From positions 248,001 through 312,000 of the forward strand of contig NZ_JBDOQU010000003.1 of the NCBI RefSeq assembly GCF_039839375.1: 64,000 nucleotides of DNA. The letters run 5' to 3'. The notes under the pieces were generated by a model. The model searched no databases, had not been told where the DNA came from, and saw only the letters and a program-made list of their open reading frames with translations. The stretch is from JBDOQU01 sp039839375 (GTDB lineage: Bacteria; Pseudomonadota; Alphaproteobacteria; DSM-16000; Inquilinaceae). This document shows positions 33,524 to 41,952 of the stretch, piece after piece. The translations under genes were made by a program, and so were the position numbers. How positions within the stretch are numbered: the stretch's first letter is position 1; each line of letters opens with the position of its first letter.

Positions 33524-34186
33524 ATGACGGGGCGGGCGGATCGCGAGACAGGCTCCCGGCTCCAGGCGCTGGCCCTGGGGGTCCTCCTCGCTCTTTGCCC
33601 GGCCGTGTCGCTCGCCCAGAACAGCTTCACCGTCGAGGGCATCACCTTTTCCGACGAACGGGGCGGTGCGGTGCTGCGCGGCGTCACCGGCAGCGGCAGG
33701 GTCGATGATCCCTTCGTGGTTACGGAGGAGATCACGGGCGACGAACCGGCGATCCTGACGGTGCGGGGGCTGTCCTTCACCTTCGGCAACCGCGCGCGGA
33801 CTAGCCATTCCACGGGCTTCGCGATCGTCAAGATCGTCACCAACGCGACCGACCGGCCCTGGAGCGGCTATGCGCTGGAACTGCAGGAGATGCTGGGCGC
33901 CCCCAGCTCCTATGGCGACGGCCTGTCCTTCGCCCAGGGCGACGAACGCGCCCGGACGATCGCTTCCGACCGCTTCCCCCGCGTCGGCGCGACGGAAGAA
34001 CCCCATGACGGCGTCGCCTTCACCGGCGGCACGATCCTGCCCGGCGAGACCGTCTCCGTCAGCTTCTTCATCACCGACAACTCTCCGGTGGCGGCGTTCT
34101 ATCTGATACAGCATCGGGAAGACCCGGTCGCCCGCGCGCCGGCGTCCGGTCCACGGCCCCTGACGGCGGCCGCTGCCTTTCCATAA
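33524..34186 (+). CDS. Exported protein of unknown function downstream of folK
   Basis: A 220-residue protein with a signal peptide (LQALALGVLLALCPAVSLAQ, residues ~10-30). The mature part looks all-beta and has a fibronectin/immunoglobulin-like character (EPAILTVRGLSFTF, GFAIVKIVTNATDRPWSGYALELQEMLG, TVSVSFFITDNS). No Cys, lipobox or catalytic motif is visible. It begins 16 bp after folK stops, with an upstream in-frame ATG at 33467 inside folK not preferred. I do not recognise the family; a periplasmic or surface beta-sandwich is the best reading. Confidence 0.72.
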   Translation: MTGRADRETGSRLQALALGVLLALCPAVSLAQNSFTVEGITFSDERGGAVLRGVTGSGRVDDPFVVTEEITGDEPAILTVRGLSFTFGNRARTSHSTGFAIVKIVTNATDRPWSGYALELQEMLGAPSSYGDGLSFAQGDERARTIASDRFPRVGATEEPHDGVAFTGGTILPGETVSVSFFITDNSPVAAFYLIQHREDPVARAPASGPRPLTAAAAFP

Positions 34187-34267
34187 TATTCCCCGACTGC
34201 TTGCTGTTGTTCAGCGATCGACTATATTGCAATGCAGCACCGGCATGACGCCGAGGGAAGACGATAT

Positions 34268-34720
34268 ATGGATGACGTAAGGCGCTGGGACGATCAGGTC
34301 GGCAGCCTGTTCTTCGAGGATCTGTCGGTCGGCATGACCGCCAGCTACGGCAAGACGCTGACGGAAACCGACATCATCCTGTTCTCCGGCATCTCCGGCG
34401 ACACCAATCCCGTTCATCTGAACCAGGACTATGCGGAGAAGACGCGCTTCAAGGGCCGGATCGCACACGGGATGCTGAGCGCCGGCTTCATCTCCGCCGT
34501 TCTGGGCACCAAGCTGCCGGGGCCGGGCGCGATCTATGTCTCACAGTCTCTGCGCTTCACCGCGCCGGTCCGCCATGGCCAGACGGTGGTGGCGCGCTGC
34601 ACGGTGATCGAGTTGATCCCGGAGAAGCGCCGCGCGGTGCTGCTGACCCAATGCTTCGTCGGCGACACGCTGGTGGTCGATGGAGAGGCCGTGGTGATGG
34701 TGCCGTCGCGCGCCGCCTGA
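34268..34720 (+). CDS. MaoC-like (R)-specific enoyl-CoA hydratase
   Basis: A 150-residue hot-dog-fold enzyme. The hydratase motif is clear: FSGISGDTNPVHLNQDYAEKTRFKGRIAHGMLSAGFISAVLG, with the catalytic Asp and His in GDTNPVH. The family hydrates trans-2-enoyl-CoA to (R)-3-hydroxyacyl-CoA, feeding polyhydroxyalkanoate synthesis or fatty-acid breakdown. The ATG at 34268 has a GAGGGAAGA site upstream and is preferred to an ATG at 34232. It stands alone and converges with the DUF892 gene 12 bp away. A link to 3-hydroxyacyl pools used by RpfF is possible but not supported by position. Confidence 0.88.
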   Translation: MDDVRRWDDQVGSLFFEDLSVGMTASYGKTLTETDIILFSGISGDTNPVHLNQDYAEKTRFKGRIAHGMLSAGFISAVLGTKLPGPGAIYVSQSLRFTAPVRHGQTVVARCTVIELIPEKRRAVLLTQCFVGDTLVVDGEAVVMVPSRAA

Positions 34721-34732
34721 TCTTCCGAACCG

Positions 34733-35239
34733 CTACCGCTTCGCCGGGCCGCCCAACTCCTCGCGCTCCAGATATTGCTTCGTCACGGCCGGCAGGTGAT
34801 GTTCGATCCAGTCGGCCATCGCTTTCTCCTCCCGCAGAATCTCGCGGCAGACCGACGCCGTCTGCTGGTCGCCCGCCTCCTCGGCGGCCGCGATCAGCGT
34901 GGTGTAGGCGCTGATCTCGAAATGCTCGAAGGTGTAGCCGGCCATGGAGCCCTTGATGATCTCATCGTCGGCGAGCGCGCCGCCGAGCCCTTGCATCATG
35001 GCGCTCATCTTCCCGGCCGCGTCCTTCATGGTGGAGGTGTCCGCCCCCAACCGTTCGATGCAGGTCTCCAGCCGCCGGGCCTGGTTCTGGGTTTCGGAGA
35101 TATGCTCCCGGATCCGCTGCCTCAACTCAGGATAATGCTCCAGCCTTGAGGCTTGGGCTTCCAGCATGGTTTCCGCCTGCTTCTCCATCGCATGCGCGTC
35201 GCGAAGCCACTGGATCAGTCGATCATTGCCTGTCGCCAT
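34733..35239 (-). CDS. DUF892 (YciF-type) ferritin-like protein
   Basis: A 168-residue four-helix protein. LIQWLRDAHAMEKQAETML, ISETQNQARRLETCIERLG, GSMAGYTFEHFEISAYTTLIAAAEEAG and EEKAMADWIEHHLPAV match the DUF892 family, with glutamates and histidines placed for a di-metal site. Members are stress-induced ferritin-like proteins. Start at 35239 is chosen because AAGGGACG lies just upstream. It is monocistronic and convergent with the MaoC gene. Confidence 0.87.
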   Translation of the reverse strand: MATGNDRLIQWLRDAHAMEKQAETMLEAQASRLEHYPELRQRIREHISETQNQARRLETCIERLGADTSTMKDAAGKMSAMMQGLGGALADDEIIKGSMAGYTFEHFEISAYTTLIAAAEEAGDQQTASVCREILREEKAMADWIEHHLPAVTKQYLEREELGGPAKR

Positions 35240-35337
35240 GTCGCGTCCCTTCCTGCCGGCGCCCGGATGGCGCCTCGTCAATGGTCGCTAACAGGAAAAA
35301 GTCAGGCTGGTTCCGGAATGAAGGGAGGCCACTCCGC

Positions 35338-35715
35338 CTAAGGTTGCGGCATTTCCTCCCGCTCGTTGAACAGCAGCCGGTTGCCGAACGGGTCGATCAG
35401 AATCATCAGCCGTCCGCCCCAGGGCGGCTCCTCGATGCCGGGATTGAGGTAGGCATAGTCTCGGCCGCGCAGTTCGCGATGGAAGTCCGACAGGCCGCTC
35501 ATCTCGATGAAGATCGCGCTTCCGGGCGTGCAGTCGCCGTGATGCTCCGTCAGGTGCAGGGATAGCCCGCCCCGCGATACCTGCATGTAGAGCGGCGCGG
35601 CCGGATCGAACCGGTGCTCCCAATCCACCGTGAAACCCAGATAGTCCAGATAGAATTCTCGCGCCTTCTCGATCGAGAAGATGCGCAGGAGCGGTATCGC
35701 GCGGTCGACCTTCAT
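35338..35715 (-). CDS. VOC/glyoxalase-superfamily protein
   Basis: A 125-residue protein with two beta-alpha-beta-beta-beta modules: AIPLLRIFSIEKAREFYLDYLGFTVDWEHRF and MILIDPFGNRLLFNER. Likely metal ligands are seen at LHLTEH and in the C-terminal strand. The family includes bleomycin-binding proteins and glyoxalases; DPFGNRL is typical of Ble-like proteins. Substrate is unknown. It has a free-standing position between DUF892 and ribF genes, about 120 bp from ribF. Confidence 0.85.
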   Translation of the reverse strand: MKVDRAIPLLRIFSIEKAREFYLDYLGFTVDWEHRFDPAAPLYMQVSRGGLSLHLTEHHGDCTPGSAIFIEMSGLSDFHRELRGRDYAYLNPGIEEPPWGGRLMILIDPFGNRLLFNEREEMPQP

Positions 35716-35836
35716 GGATGATCCTTGCCTGGAGTACGGCGTCGAATCCTAGTGCGGCGGCGGCGGTCTTCCTATAGTCCTTCCGCGCTGGCCCGAAGGC
35801 GGCCGGCGGGACCTACCGGCGCGTTCGAAGAGGACC

Positions 35837-36775
35837 ATGCATCTTTTCCGGCACTATGAAGGCCTGCCGGACGACCTCAGGGGCTCGGTCGTCGCGGTCG
35901 GTAATTTCGACGGCGTGCATCGCGGCCACCAGATCGTGCTGGCGGAGGCGGCGTCGCAGGCGCGGCGGCTGGGCGCGCCGCTCGCCGTCCTGTCCTTCGA
36001 ACCGCATCCCCGCGCGATCTTCCGCCCCGACGATCCGCCCTTCCGGCTGACGCCCTTCCGCATCAAGGCGCGGTTGCTCGACGCGCTGGGCGTCGACCTC
36101 CACATCGTGCTGCATTTCGACGAAGCCTTCTCCCGCCGCAGCGCGGACGATTTCGTGCGCGAGGTGCTGGTCGGCGGGCTGGGCGCGCGGCATGTCGTGA
36201 TCGGCCATGATTTCTGCTTCGGCCACAAGCGGCAGGGCAACGCCGACACGCTGCGAGGGTTTGGGGAGACCTACGGCTTCGGTGTCAGCGTCGTCACCCA
36301 GGCCTCGGACGAAACGGGCGGCGCCTATTCCTCCAGCCGAATCCGCGAGCTGCTGGCGGAGGGCAAGCCGCGCGAGGCGGCGGAGATACTGGGCCGGCCG
36401 TGGGAGATCGAGGGCAGGGTCGAACATGGCGACAAGCGCGGCCGCGAGCTCGGCTACCCGACCGCCAATGTCGACCTCGACGATTATCTGCGCCCGGCCT
36501 TCGGGGTTTATGCCATCCGCGCCGGCATCGACGAAGGCGGGGCGATAGAGTGGCGCGACGGCGTGGCCAATCTTGGCGTCCGTCCGATGTTCCGGACATC
36601 CCGGCCATTGCTGGAGGCGTTCCTGTTCGATTTCTCCGGCGACCTCTACGGCCGGCACCTCCGGGTCCAGCTTGTCGAATTCCTGCGCGGCGAGATGAAA
36701 TTCGACAGCCTCGACGCCCTAATCGCCCGAATGGACGAGGACAGCCAACAGGCGCGCGAGGCACTATCGCGGTGA
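35837..36775 (+). CDS. ribF: Bifunctional riboflavin kinase/FAD synthetase RibF
   Basis: A 312-residue enzyme making FMN and FAD. The N-terminal FAD-synthetase domain has VAVGNFDGVHRGHQ, LSFEPHPRAIFRPD, IGHDFCFGHKRQGNADTLR and YSSSRIRELLAEG. The C-terminal flavokinase domain has GRVEHGDKRGRELGYPTANVDL, GVYAIRA, VANLGVRPMF and LEAFLFDFSGDLYGRHLRV. Both are complete. In many proteobacteria ribF is followed directly by ileS and lspA; here about 980 bp with foreign-looking genes intervene. Confidence 0.95.
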   Translation: MHLFRHYEGLPDDLRGSVVAVGNFDGVHRGHQIVLAEAASQARRLGAPLAVLSFEPHPRAIFRPDDPPFRLTPFRIKARLLDALGVDLHIVLHFDEAFSRRSADDFVREVLVGGLGARHVVIGHDFCFGHKRQGNADTLRGFGETYGFGVSVVTQASDETGGAYSSSRIRELLAEGKPREAAEILGRPWEIEGRVEHGDKRGRELGYPTANVDLDDYLRPAFGVYAIRAGIDEGGAIEWRDGVANLGVRPMFRTSRPLLEAFLFDFSGDLYGRHLRVQLVEFLRGEMKFDSLDALIARMDEDSQQAREALSR

Positions 36776-36896
36776 AGAGAATCTCCGACCGCAGCGTGTC
36801 TGGAAAGAATTTACCCCGGCCGCGTGCCAGAAGCAGAGACGGTACCGGGGTTTACGCAGCTAGAATCAGCCCGGATCAAGTAAGAAATCAAGCTCA

Positions 36897-37142
36897 ATGG
36901 ATCAGGCTGTATCTCGCACGGATTTGGAGCACGCGCTCTCGTTTGAGCGGTTCGACCGTTGTCTGGAGTGGGCCGAGGGTGATCGCGAGCGTGCAATCGC
37001 CCTTTACACGCTCAATGCGCAAATTGCGGAAGCCCTATATACACCTCCCCAGATGCTCGAGGTGGCATTGTGAAACCACCGTCATGCAGTGATGAGCGGC
37101 CTTTTCCGCTTCGGCAACCAGCAATTCGAGAGAAGTGAATGA
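36897..37142 (+). pseudogene. Truncated Abi-family (abortive infection-like) gene remnant
   Basis: A 58-codon frame from the ATG at 36897 to a TGA at 37071 encodes LSFERFDRCLEWAEGD, RAIALYTLNAQIAEALY and MLEVAL, the N-terminus of a family of Abi proteins common on mobile elements. If the TGA is read as CGA, the family sequence continues (R-N-H-R-H-A-V-M-S-G), exactly where intact members have RNxxHxxM. The frame then loses similarity and stops at 37140-37142. The remaining ~200 residues of an intact protein are missing. So it is a decayed N-terminal fragment with a nonsense change and a deletion. Base composition is less GC-rich than in ribF and ileS. Confidence 0.65.
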
Positions 37143-37477
37143 TGTCTCGGGCAACGAGGAAACTGAGCCTTGTTCTTGACGAGTTCCGTAAGATGGACAC
37201 GGAAATGCAAATGCAGACCGCGTTGATATTCATTCATGTAGCTGAGGCGGGGGCCAATGGGGTTTCACAACAGAAGCTCCGCGATCTCCTTGGACTGGCG
37301 CAAGCGAGCATCTCTCGCAACGTCGCCGCCCTATCCAAAGTGCATCGGAAAGGAAGACTGGGCCACAATCTGATTGTTGCACAGGAAAACCCGAACAACC
37401 GTCGGGAGAAGATTGTCTATCTGACTGACCAGGGCCGAAGGGTTCTTTCGACTATCGAAGGTTTGCTTGAGGAGTGA
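37139..37477 (+). CDS. MarR-like winged-helix regulator, mobile-element type
   Basis: A 112-residue DNA-binding protein. The winged helix is visible: MQTALIFIHVAEAGANGVSQQKLRDLLGLAQASISRNVAALS (helix-turn-helix) and NRREKIVYLTDQGRRVLSTIEGLL (wing and last helix). Short MarR-like proteins of this layout are frequent in prophages and integrative elements. Two ATG codons (37139, 37142) follow GAGAGAAG. The gene has fewer G/C third positions than the neighbours and begins at the end of the Abi remnant, so both probably arrived together. No integrase or flanking direct repeat was found. Confidence 0.78.
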   Translation: MMSRATRKLSLVLDEFRKMDTEMQMQTALIFIHVAEAGANGVSQQKLRDLLGLAQASISRNVAALSKVHRKGRLGHNLIVAQENPNNRREKIVYLTDQGRRVLSTIEGLLEE

Positions 37478-37752
37478 TTTTAGCGCAACCCGCTTACTCG
37501 GGTCTGCCGGAGGGACTACCCGACTGACGAGCCGACCCACGCTCCAGCCTTGACCCGCCGGGGCGATTCGCTAACATCCGCGCGCCATGCGGTGGAATGC
37601 GCGTCAGATACCCATTGTGGAACGAATTAGCCGCCCGGCCCTCACTTGAGCGGCCGGACAGGCGGCCGTTTCCGCGCCGCGACGATTTTCAATGCACGTA
37701 ACAAAATTGGCTCTGCCATGAGCCACGGCCGATCGGCCGTTCGAGGTTTCCG
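37478..37752 (+). promoter_or_regulatory. Upstream region of ileS with long hairpin
   Basis: A 275-bp gap that must contain the ileS promoter now that the gene is separated from ribF. A two-part hairpin can form at 37630-37666: outer arms GCCGCC/GGCGGC and inner arms CGGCC/GGCCG. No T-tract or T-box features are seen. The last ~80 bp before ileS are less GC-rich. Confidence 0.35.
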
Positions 37753-40617
37753 ATGAGCGCTGACACCACCGACAAGCCGGCCGCCGACCACCCCGTCGAC
37801 TACAAGGCGACCGTCTTCCTGCCGAAGACCGATTTCCCGATGCGGGCCGGCCTGCCGAAGAAGGAGCCGGAGCTGCTGAAACGCTGGGCCGATTCCGGGC
37901 TCCACGACAGGCTGCGCGCCGATTCCAAGGGGCGGGAGCCGTTCGTGCTCCATGACGGCCCGCCCTACGCCAACGGCCATCTCCATATCGGCCACGCGGT
38001 CAACAAGGTGCTGAAGGACGTGATCGTCCGGTCTCAGCAGATGACCGGCAAGGACGCGGTTTACGTCCCCGGCTGGGACTGCCACGGCCTGCCGATCGAA
38101 TGGAAGATCGAGGAGAAGTACCGCGCCGCCGGCAAGGACAAGGACGAGGTGCCCGTCCTGGCGTTCCGGGAGGAATGCCGGCAGTTCGCGCGCCATTGGG
38201 TCGATGTCCAGTCCGACGAGTTCCAGCGGCTGGGCGTGATGGGGGATTGGGAGAATCCCTATCTCACCATGACCAGACCCGCCGAAGCCCAGATCGCGCG
38301 GGAGATCCACAAATTCCTGAAGAATGGCGGGCTCTATCGCGGCTTGAAGCCGGTCCTCTGGTCGGTCGTGGAGAAGACCGCACTCGCCGAGGCGGAGGTC
38401 GAATATCAGGACCACACCTCGACCACCATCTGGGTCCGCTTCCCGATCGTGACGCCGTCGCTGGCGGAGCTCGCGGGCGCGTCGATCCTCATCTGGACGA
38501 CGACGCCCTGGACCATCCCGGCCAACCGCGCGGTGGCCTATGGGGAGAAGATCACCTACGGCCTCTACCGCGTGAAGAAGGTGGCGGAAGGCAGCGCCGC
38601 GCAAATCGACGAACTGCTGGTCGTGGCGACGGAGCTGGCGCCCTCGGTCGCGGAGACCGCCGGCATCCTGGAATGGATTTGCGTCGAGACGTTCGAGGGC
38701 GGGAAGCTGGCCGGCACCATCTGCCGCCACCCGCTGAGCGGCCGGGGTTTCGATTTCGAGGTGCCGGCCCTGCCGGGTGATTTCGTGACGACCGATCAGG
38801 GCACCGGCATCGTCCATTGCGCGCCCAGCCACGGCGCGGACGATTTCGAGCTGGGCCGCCGCCATGGCATCGAACCGTCGGAGACGGTGATGGAGGATGG
38901 CCGCTACGCGCCCACCATGCCGCTCTTCGCCGGGCTGCCGGTCTATACCTCCGAAGGCCGCCCCGGCCCGGCCAACAAGGCCGTGGTCGCGGCGCTGAAG
39001 GAGGCGGGCGGACTTCTGGCGGAAGGCCGGCTCCGGCATTCCTACCCGCATAGCTGGCGCTCAAAGGCCCCGCTGATCTTCCGCGCCACCGCGCAATGGT
39101 TCATCTCGATGGAGAAGAATAACTTGCGGGAGACGGCGCTGAAGGCGCTGAAGGAGACGCGCTTCGTGCCGCCCTCGGGCTACAACCGCCTCTCCTCGAT
39201 GATCGAGATGCGGCCCGACTGGGTCATCAGCCGCCAGCGCGCCTGGGGCGTGCCGATCGCGATCTTCGTGAACAAGGAAACGCGGGAGCCGCTGCGCGAC
39301 GATGCCGTGCTGGACCGCATCACCGACGCCTTCGAGGCCGAGGGGTCGGACGCCTGGTTCTCCCGCGACCCGCAGGACTTCCTGGGCGACGATTATTCGG
39401 CGGAGGATTACGAGCAGGTCTTCGACATCGTCGATGTCTGGTTCGAATCCGGCTCCACCCACGCCTTCGTGCTGGAACAGCGCGACGACCAGAAATGGCC
39501 GGCCTCGCTCTATCTGGAAGGGTCCGACCAGCATCGCGGCTGGTTCCATTCCTCCCTGCTGGAAAGCTGCGGCACGCGCGGCCGCGCGCCCTATGAGGCC
39601 GTTCTGACCCATGGCTTCGTCATGGACGAGCAGGGCCGCAAGATGTCGAAGTCGCTCGGCAACGTCACCGCGCCGCAGGACGTGATCGCGCAGAGCGGGG
39701 CGGACATCCTGCGCCTCTGGGTCGTGTCGTCGGACTATTCCGAGGATATGAAGATCGGGCCGGAGATCCTGAAGTACCAGGCCGATTCATACCGCCGGCT
39801 GCGCAACACGCTGCGCTACCTGCTGGGCGCGCTGGGCGGCTTCTCCGAGGCTGAGAAGGTCGACCCATCCGAGATGCCGGAACTGGAGCGCTGGGTTCTG
39901 CATCGGCTGACGGAGATGGACGGGCTGGTCCGGCAGGCGGTTGCGGATTTCGATTTCCACACGATGGCGACGGCGCTCCATAATTTCTGCGCCGTGGAGC
40001 TTTCGGCCTTCTATTTCGACGTTCGCAAGGACTCGCTCTATTGCGACGCGCCGGCCTCGCTGCGCCGGCGGTCGGTCCGCACCGTGCTGGACCGGCTGTT
40101 CGATTGCCTGACCGCGTGGCTGGCGCCGATCCTCTGCTTCACGGCGGAGGAGGCGTGGCTGACGCGGATGGGCGACGATGCCGGCAGCGTCCACGAACGG
40201 CAGCTTCCCGAGGTGCCGTCCTCTTGGCGGGACGAGACGCTGGCTGCCAAATGGCAGAAGGTGCGGCAGGCGCGCCGGGCCGTGACGGGCGCGCTGGAAC
40301 TGATGCGGGCGGAGAAGAAGATCGGCTCCTCCCTCCAGGCCCATCCCGTCGTCTATCTGGCCGACGATCTGAAGGCGGTGGTCGACACGGTCGATTTCGC
40401 GGATATCGTCATCGCGTCCTCCGTCACCATTGTCGCCGGCGATGGCCCGGCCGACGCCTTCCGCCTGCCCGAAGCGCAGGGCGCGGCGGTCGTTCCGGGC
40501 CTGGCCGAGGGGGAGAAGTGCGAGCGGTGCTGGAAGGTCCTGCCGGAGGTCGGCGAAAATCCCGACCATCCGACGCTCTGCGGCCGCTGCGCCGAGGCGG
40601 TGGAGGCGATGCGATGA
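37753..40617 (+). CDS. ileS: Isoleucyl-tRNA synthetase IleS
   Basis: A 954-residue class I synthetase. The HIGH motif is HLHIGH (residues 76-81) and the KMSKS motif is at 630-634. VYVPGWDCHGLPIEWK, the editing domain (ILIWTTTPWTIPANRAV) and the C-terminal zinc-binding CERCW ... CGRCAEA are present, so it is the full bacterial form. It charges tRNA-Ile with isoleucine. Its stop overlaps the start of lspA by 4 bp. It is a complete gene despite the insertion upstream. Confidence 0.96.
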   Translation: MSADTTDKPAADHPVDYKATVFLPKTDFPMRAGLPKKEPELLKRWADSGLHDRLRADSKGREPFVLHDGPPYANGHLHIGHAVNKVLKDVIVRSQQMTGKDAVYVPGWDCHGLPIEWKIEEKYRAAGKDKDEVPVLAFREECRQFARHWVDVQSDEFQRLGVMGDWENPYLTMTRPAEAQIAREIHKFLKNGGLYRGLKPVLWSVVEKTALAEAEVEYQDHTSTTIWVRFPIVTPSLAELAGASILIWTTTPWTIPANRAVAYGEKITYGLYRVKKVAEGSAAQIDELLVVATELAPSVAETAGILEWICVETFEGGKLAGTICRHPLSGRGFDFEVPALPGDFVTTDQGTGIVHCAPSHGADDFELGRRHGIEPSETVMEDGRYAPTMPLFAGLPVYTSEGRPGPANKAVVAALKEAGGLLAEGRLRHSYPHSWRSKAPLIFRATAQWFISMEKNNLRETALKALKETRFVPPSGYNRLSSMIEMRPDWVISRQRAWGVPIAIFVNKETREPLRDDAVLDRITDAFEAEGSDAWFSRDPQDFLGDDYSAEDYEQVFDIVDVWFESGSTHAFVLEQRDDQKWPASLYLEGSDQHRGWFHSSLLESCGTRGRAPYEAVLTHGFVMDEQGRKMSKSLGNVTAPQDVIAQSGADILRLWVVSSDYSEDMKIGPEILKYQADSYRRLRNTLRYLLGALGGFSEAEKVDPSEMPELERWVLHRLTEMDGLVRQAVADFDFHTMATALHNFCAVELSAFYFDVRKDSLYCDAPASLRRRSVRTVLDRLFDCLTAWLAPILCFTAEEAWLTRMGDDAGSVHERQLPEVPSSWRDETLAAKWQKVRQARRAVTGALELMRAEKKIGSSLQAHPVVYLADDLKAVVDTVDFADIVIASSVTIVAGDGPADAFRLPEAQGAAVVPGLAEGEKCERCWKVLPEVGENPDHPTLCGRCAEAVEAMR

Positions 40618-41093
40618 TGCGGCTCGGCCTCGTCACGGCGGCCATCGTCCTCGTCCTGGACCAGATCACGAAATGGCTGGTGCTGGATCTGGTCATGCAG
40701 CCGCCGCGCGTGATCGAGGTGACGTCCTTCTTCAACTTCGTGATGGTCTGGAACCAGGGCGTCAGCTTCGGCATGTTCGCCCATGAGGCGGAACTGGTGC
40801 GGTGGGCGCTGATCGCGGTGTCGCTCGCCATCACGGGCTTCCTCGTCAACTGGCTGCGCAAGGCCGACAAGTCGCTTGTCGCGCTGGCGCTGGGCATGGT
40901 GATCGGCGGGGCGATCGGCAACGTCGTCGACCGTCTGCGGTTCGGCGCGGTCGCCGACTTTCTGGATTTCCATCTTTTGGGCTATCATTGGCCCGCCTTC
41001 AACGTGGCCGACGCCGGAATAACGGTCGGCGTCGTCCTGTTGATCTGTGACAGCCTGTTCGGTCGCCGGGACGCAGCGGAGACCGCGAAATGA
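40614..41093 (+). CDS. lspA: Lipoprotein signal peptidase LspA
   Basis: A 159-residue inner-membrane aspartic peptidase with four helices. Conserved parts are VLDQITKWLV (first conserved Asp), FFNFVMVWNQGVSFGMF (N-x-G-x-x-F), GAIGNVVDRLRFGAVADFLDFH (catalytic Asp in NVVDR) and FNVADAGITVGVVLL (second catalytic Asp in NVADA). It removes signal peptides from prolipoproteins. The ATG at 40614 overlaps the ileS stop, and the stop overlaps the start of a lipoprotein gene, a fitting neighbour. Confidence 0.95.
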   Translation: MMRLGLVTAAIVLVLDQITKWLVLDLVMQPPRVIEVTSFFNFVMVWNQGVSFGMFAHEAELVRWALIAVSLAITGFLVNWLRKADKSLVALALGMVIGGAIGNVVDRLRFGAVADFLDFHLLGYHWPAFNVADAGITVGVVLLICDSLFGRRDAAETAK

Positions 41094-41680
41094 AAATTGA
41101 GACATCAAGGGACGGATCCGTGACCCGAAACGTGCTTTTCCCGATCGCCGCCTTCGTGGTCGGCGGCCTCGTCCTTTCCGGCTGCGACAGCGTCAACCAG
41201 GCGTTTGGGCTGGACCGCAACGTCCCCGACGAATTCGCCGTCGTCTCCCGCGCGCCGCTTTCCATGCCGCCCGATTTCAGCCTGCAACCGCCGCGCCCGG
41301 GCGCGCCCCGGCCCCAGGAAGGCACGGCGTCCCAGCGCGGAATGGAGGTCGTGATGGGGGAATCGGCGGGCGTCATCGACCCGGGCGTGAGCGCCGGGGA
41401 GAACGCGTTTCTGGCCCAGGCCGGCGCCGCTTCGGCCGACCCCAACATCCGGCAGATCGTGGACCAGGAATCGACGGAGCTTCTGGTCGCCGACCAGGGC
41501 TTCGTCGACAATCTGATCTTCTGGCGCGACGAACAGCCCGCCGGCACCATCGTCGATCCGGAGGCCGAAGCGCGGCGCATCCAGGCGAACCAGGCGCTGG
41601 GCCGGCCGATCACGGAAGGCGACGTCCCGGTGATCGAGCGCAAGGACCCCGCGCCGCTGGAAGGCCTGTTTGATTTCTAG
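41090..41680 (+). CDS. DUF3035 lipoprotein
   Basis: A 196-residue lipoprotein. The signal peptide ends in LVLSGC (lipobox, Cys near residue 32). The mature part has the DUF3035 pattern NVPDEFAVVSRAPLSMPPDFSLQPPRPGAPRPQE and lacks obvious domains after it. The family is largely restricted to alphaproteobacteria and is usually found after lspA; it is reported as part of the outer-membrane assembly neighbourhood, but its function is not firmly known. Its ATG overlaps the lspA stop (ATGA). Confidence 0.88.
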   Translation: MKIETSRDGSVTRNVLFPIAAFVVGGLVLSGCDSVNQAFGLDRNVPDEFAVVSRAPLSMPPDFSLQPPRPGAPRPQEGTASQRGMEVVMGESAGVIDPGVSAGENAFLAQAGAASADPNIRQIVDQESTELLVADQGFVDNLIFWRDEQPAGTIVDPEAEARRIQANQALGRPITEGDVPVIERKDPAPLEGLFDF

Positions 41681-41747
41681 CTTTGATTGGCAATGGCACG
41701 CCGGGGGAGCGCACCCGTTCTTTTCCGCCAGTGAAGCCGCGGCGGCC

Positions 41748-41777
41748 CATGGATTCCGGATCAAGTCCGGAATGACC
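41748..41777. repeat. Dispersed palindromic repeat, copy 2 (inverted)
   Basis: CATGGATTCCGGATCAAGTCCGGAATGACC contains perfect arms ATTCCGGA (41753-41760) and TCCGGAAT (41766-41773). Read on the minus strand it is GTCAT-TCC-GGACTTGATCC-GGA-ATCCATG, the same element as copies at 25377 and 41790 with compensating changes in the arms. Confidence 0.75.
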
Positions 41778-41789
41778 AACAAAAACAAT

Positions 41790-41821
41790 GTCATGCTGGA
41801 CTTGATCCAGCATCCATGCGG
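41790..41821. repeat. Dispersed palindromic repeat, copy 3
   Basis: GTCATGCTGG-ACTTGAT-CCAGCATCC followed by ATGCGG carries perfect arms ATGCTGGA (41793-41800) and TCCAGCAT (41806-41813). It lies 12 bp from copy 2 in the opposite orientation, so the two make a REPIN-like pair in the 272-bp gap (41681-41952) before the M16 genes. Confidence 0.75.
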
Positions 41822-41952
41822 CGTCGATGCCGAACGAGACCCCGCTCGGCCTTTCGCCATCCGTGAAGCGGCGAATCCTATGATGACCCTTTGATTTCCA
41901 GCGCCATCGGCCCCACCTTCTGACGCAGGCTCGGAACAGGCGAGGACATAAG

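Noticed and set aside
36890..37480. Active abortive-infection defence system
   Set aside because: The Abi-like frame is stopped after 58 codons and lacks its C-terminus, so an active system is unlikely.
37478..37752. T-box or amino-acid-responsive riboswitch before ileS
   Set aside because: No T-box sequence, specifier loop or terminator/antiterminator pair is visible; only a GC-rich hairpin.
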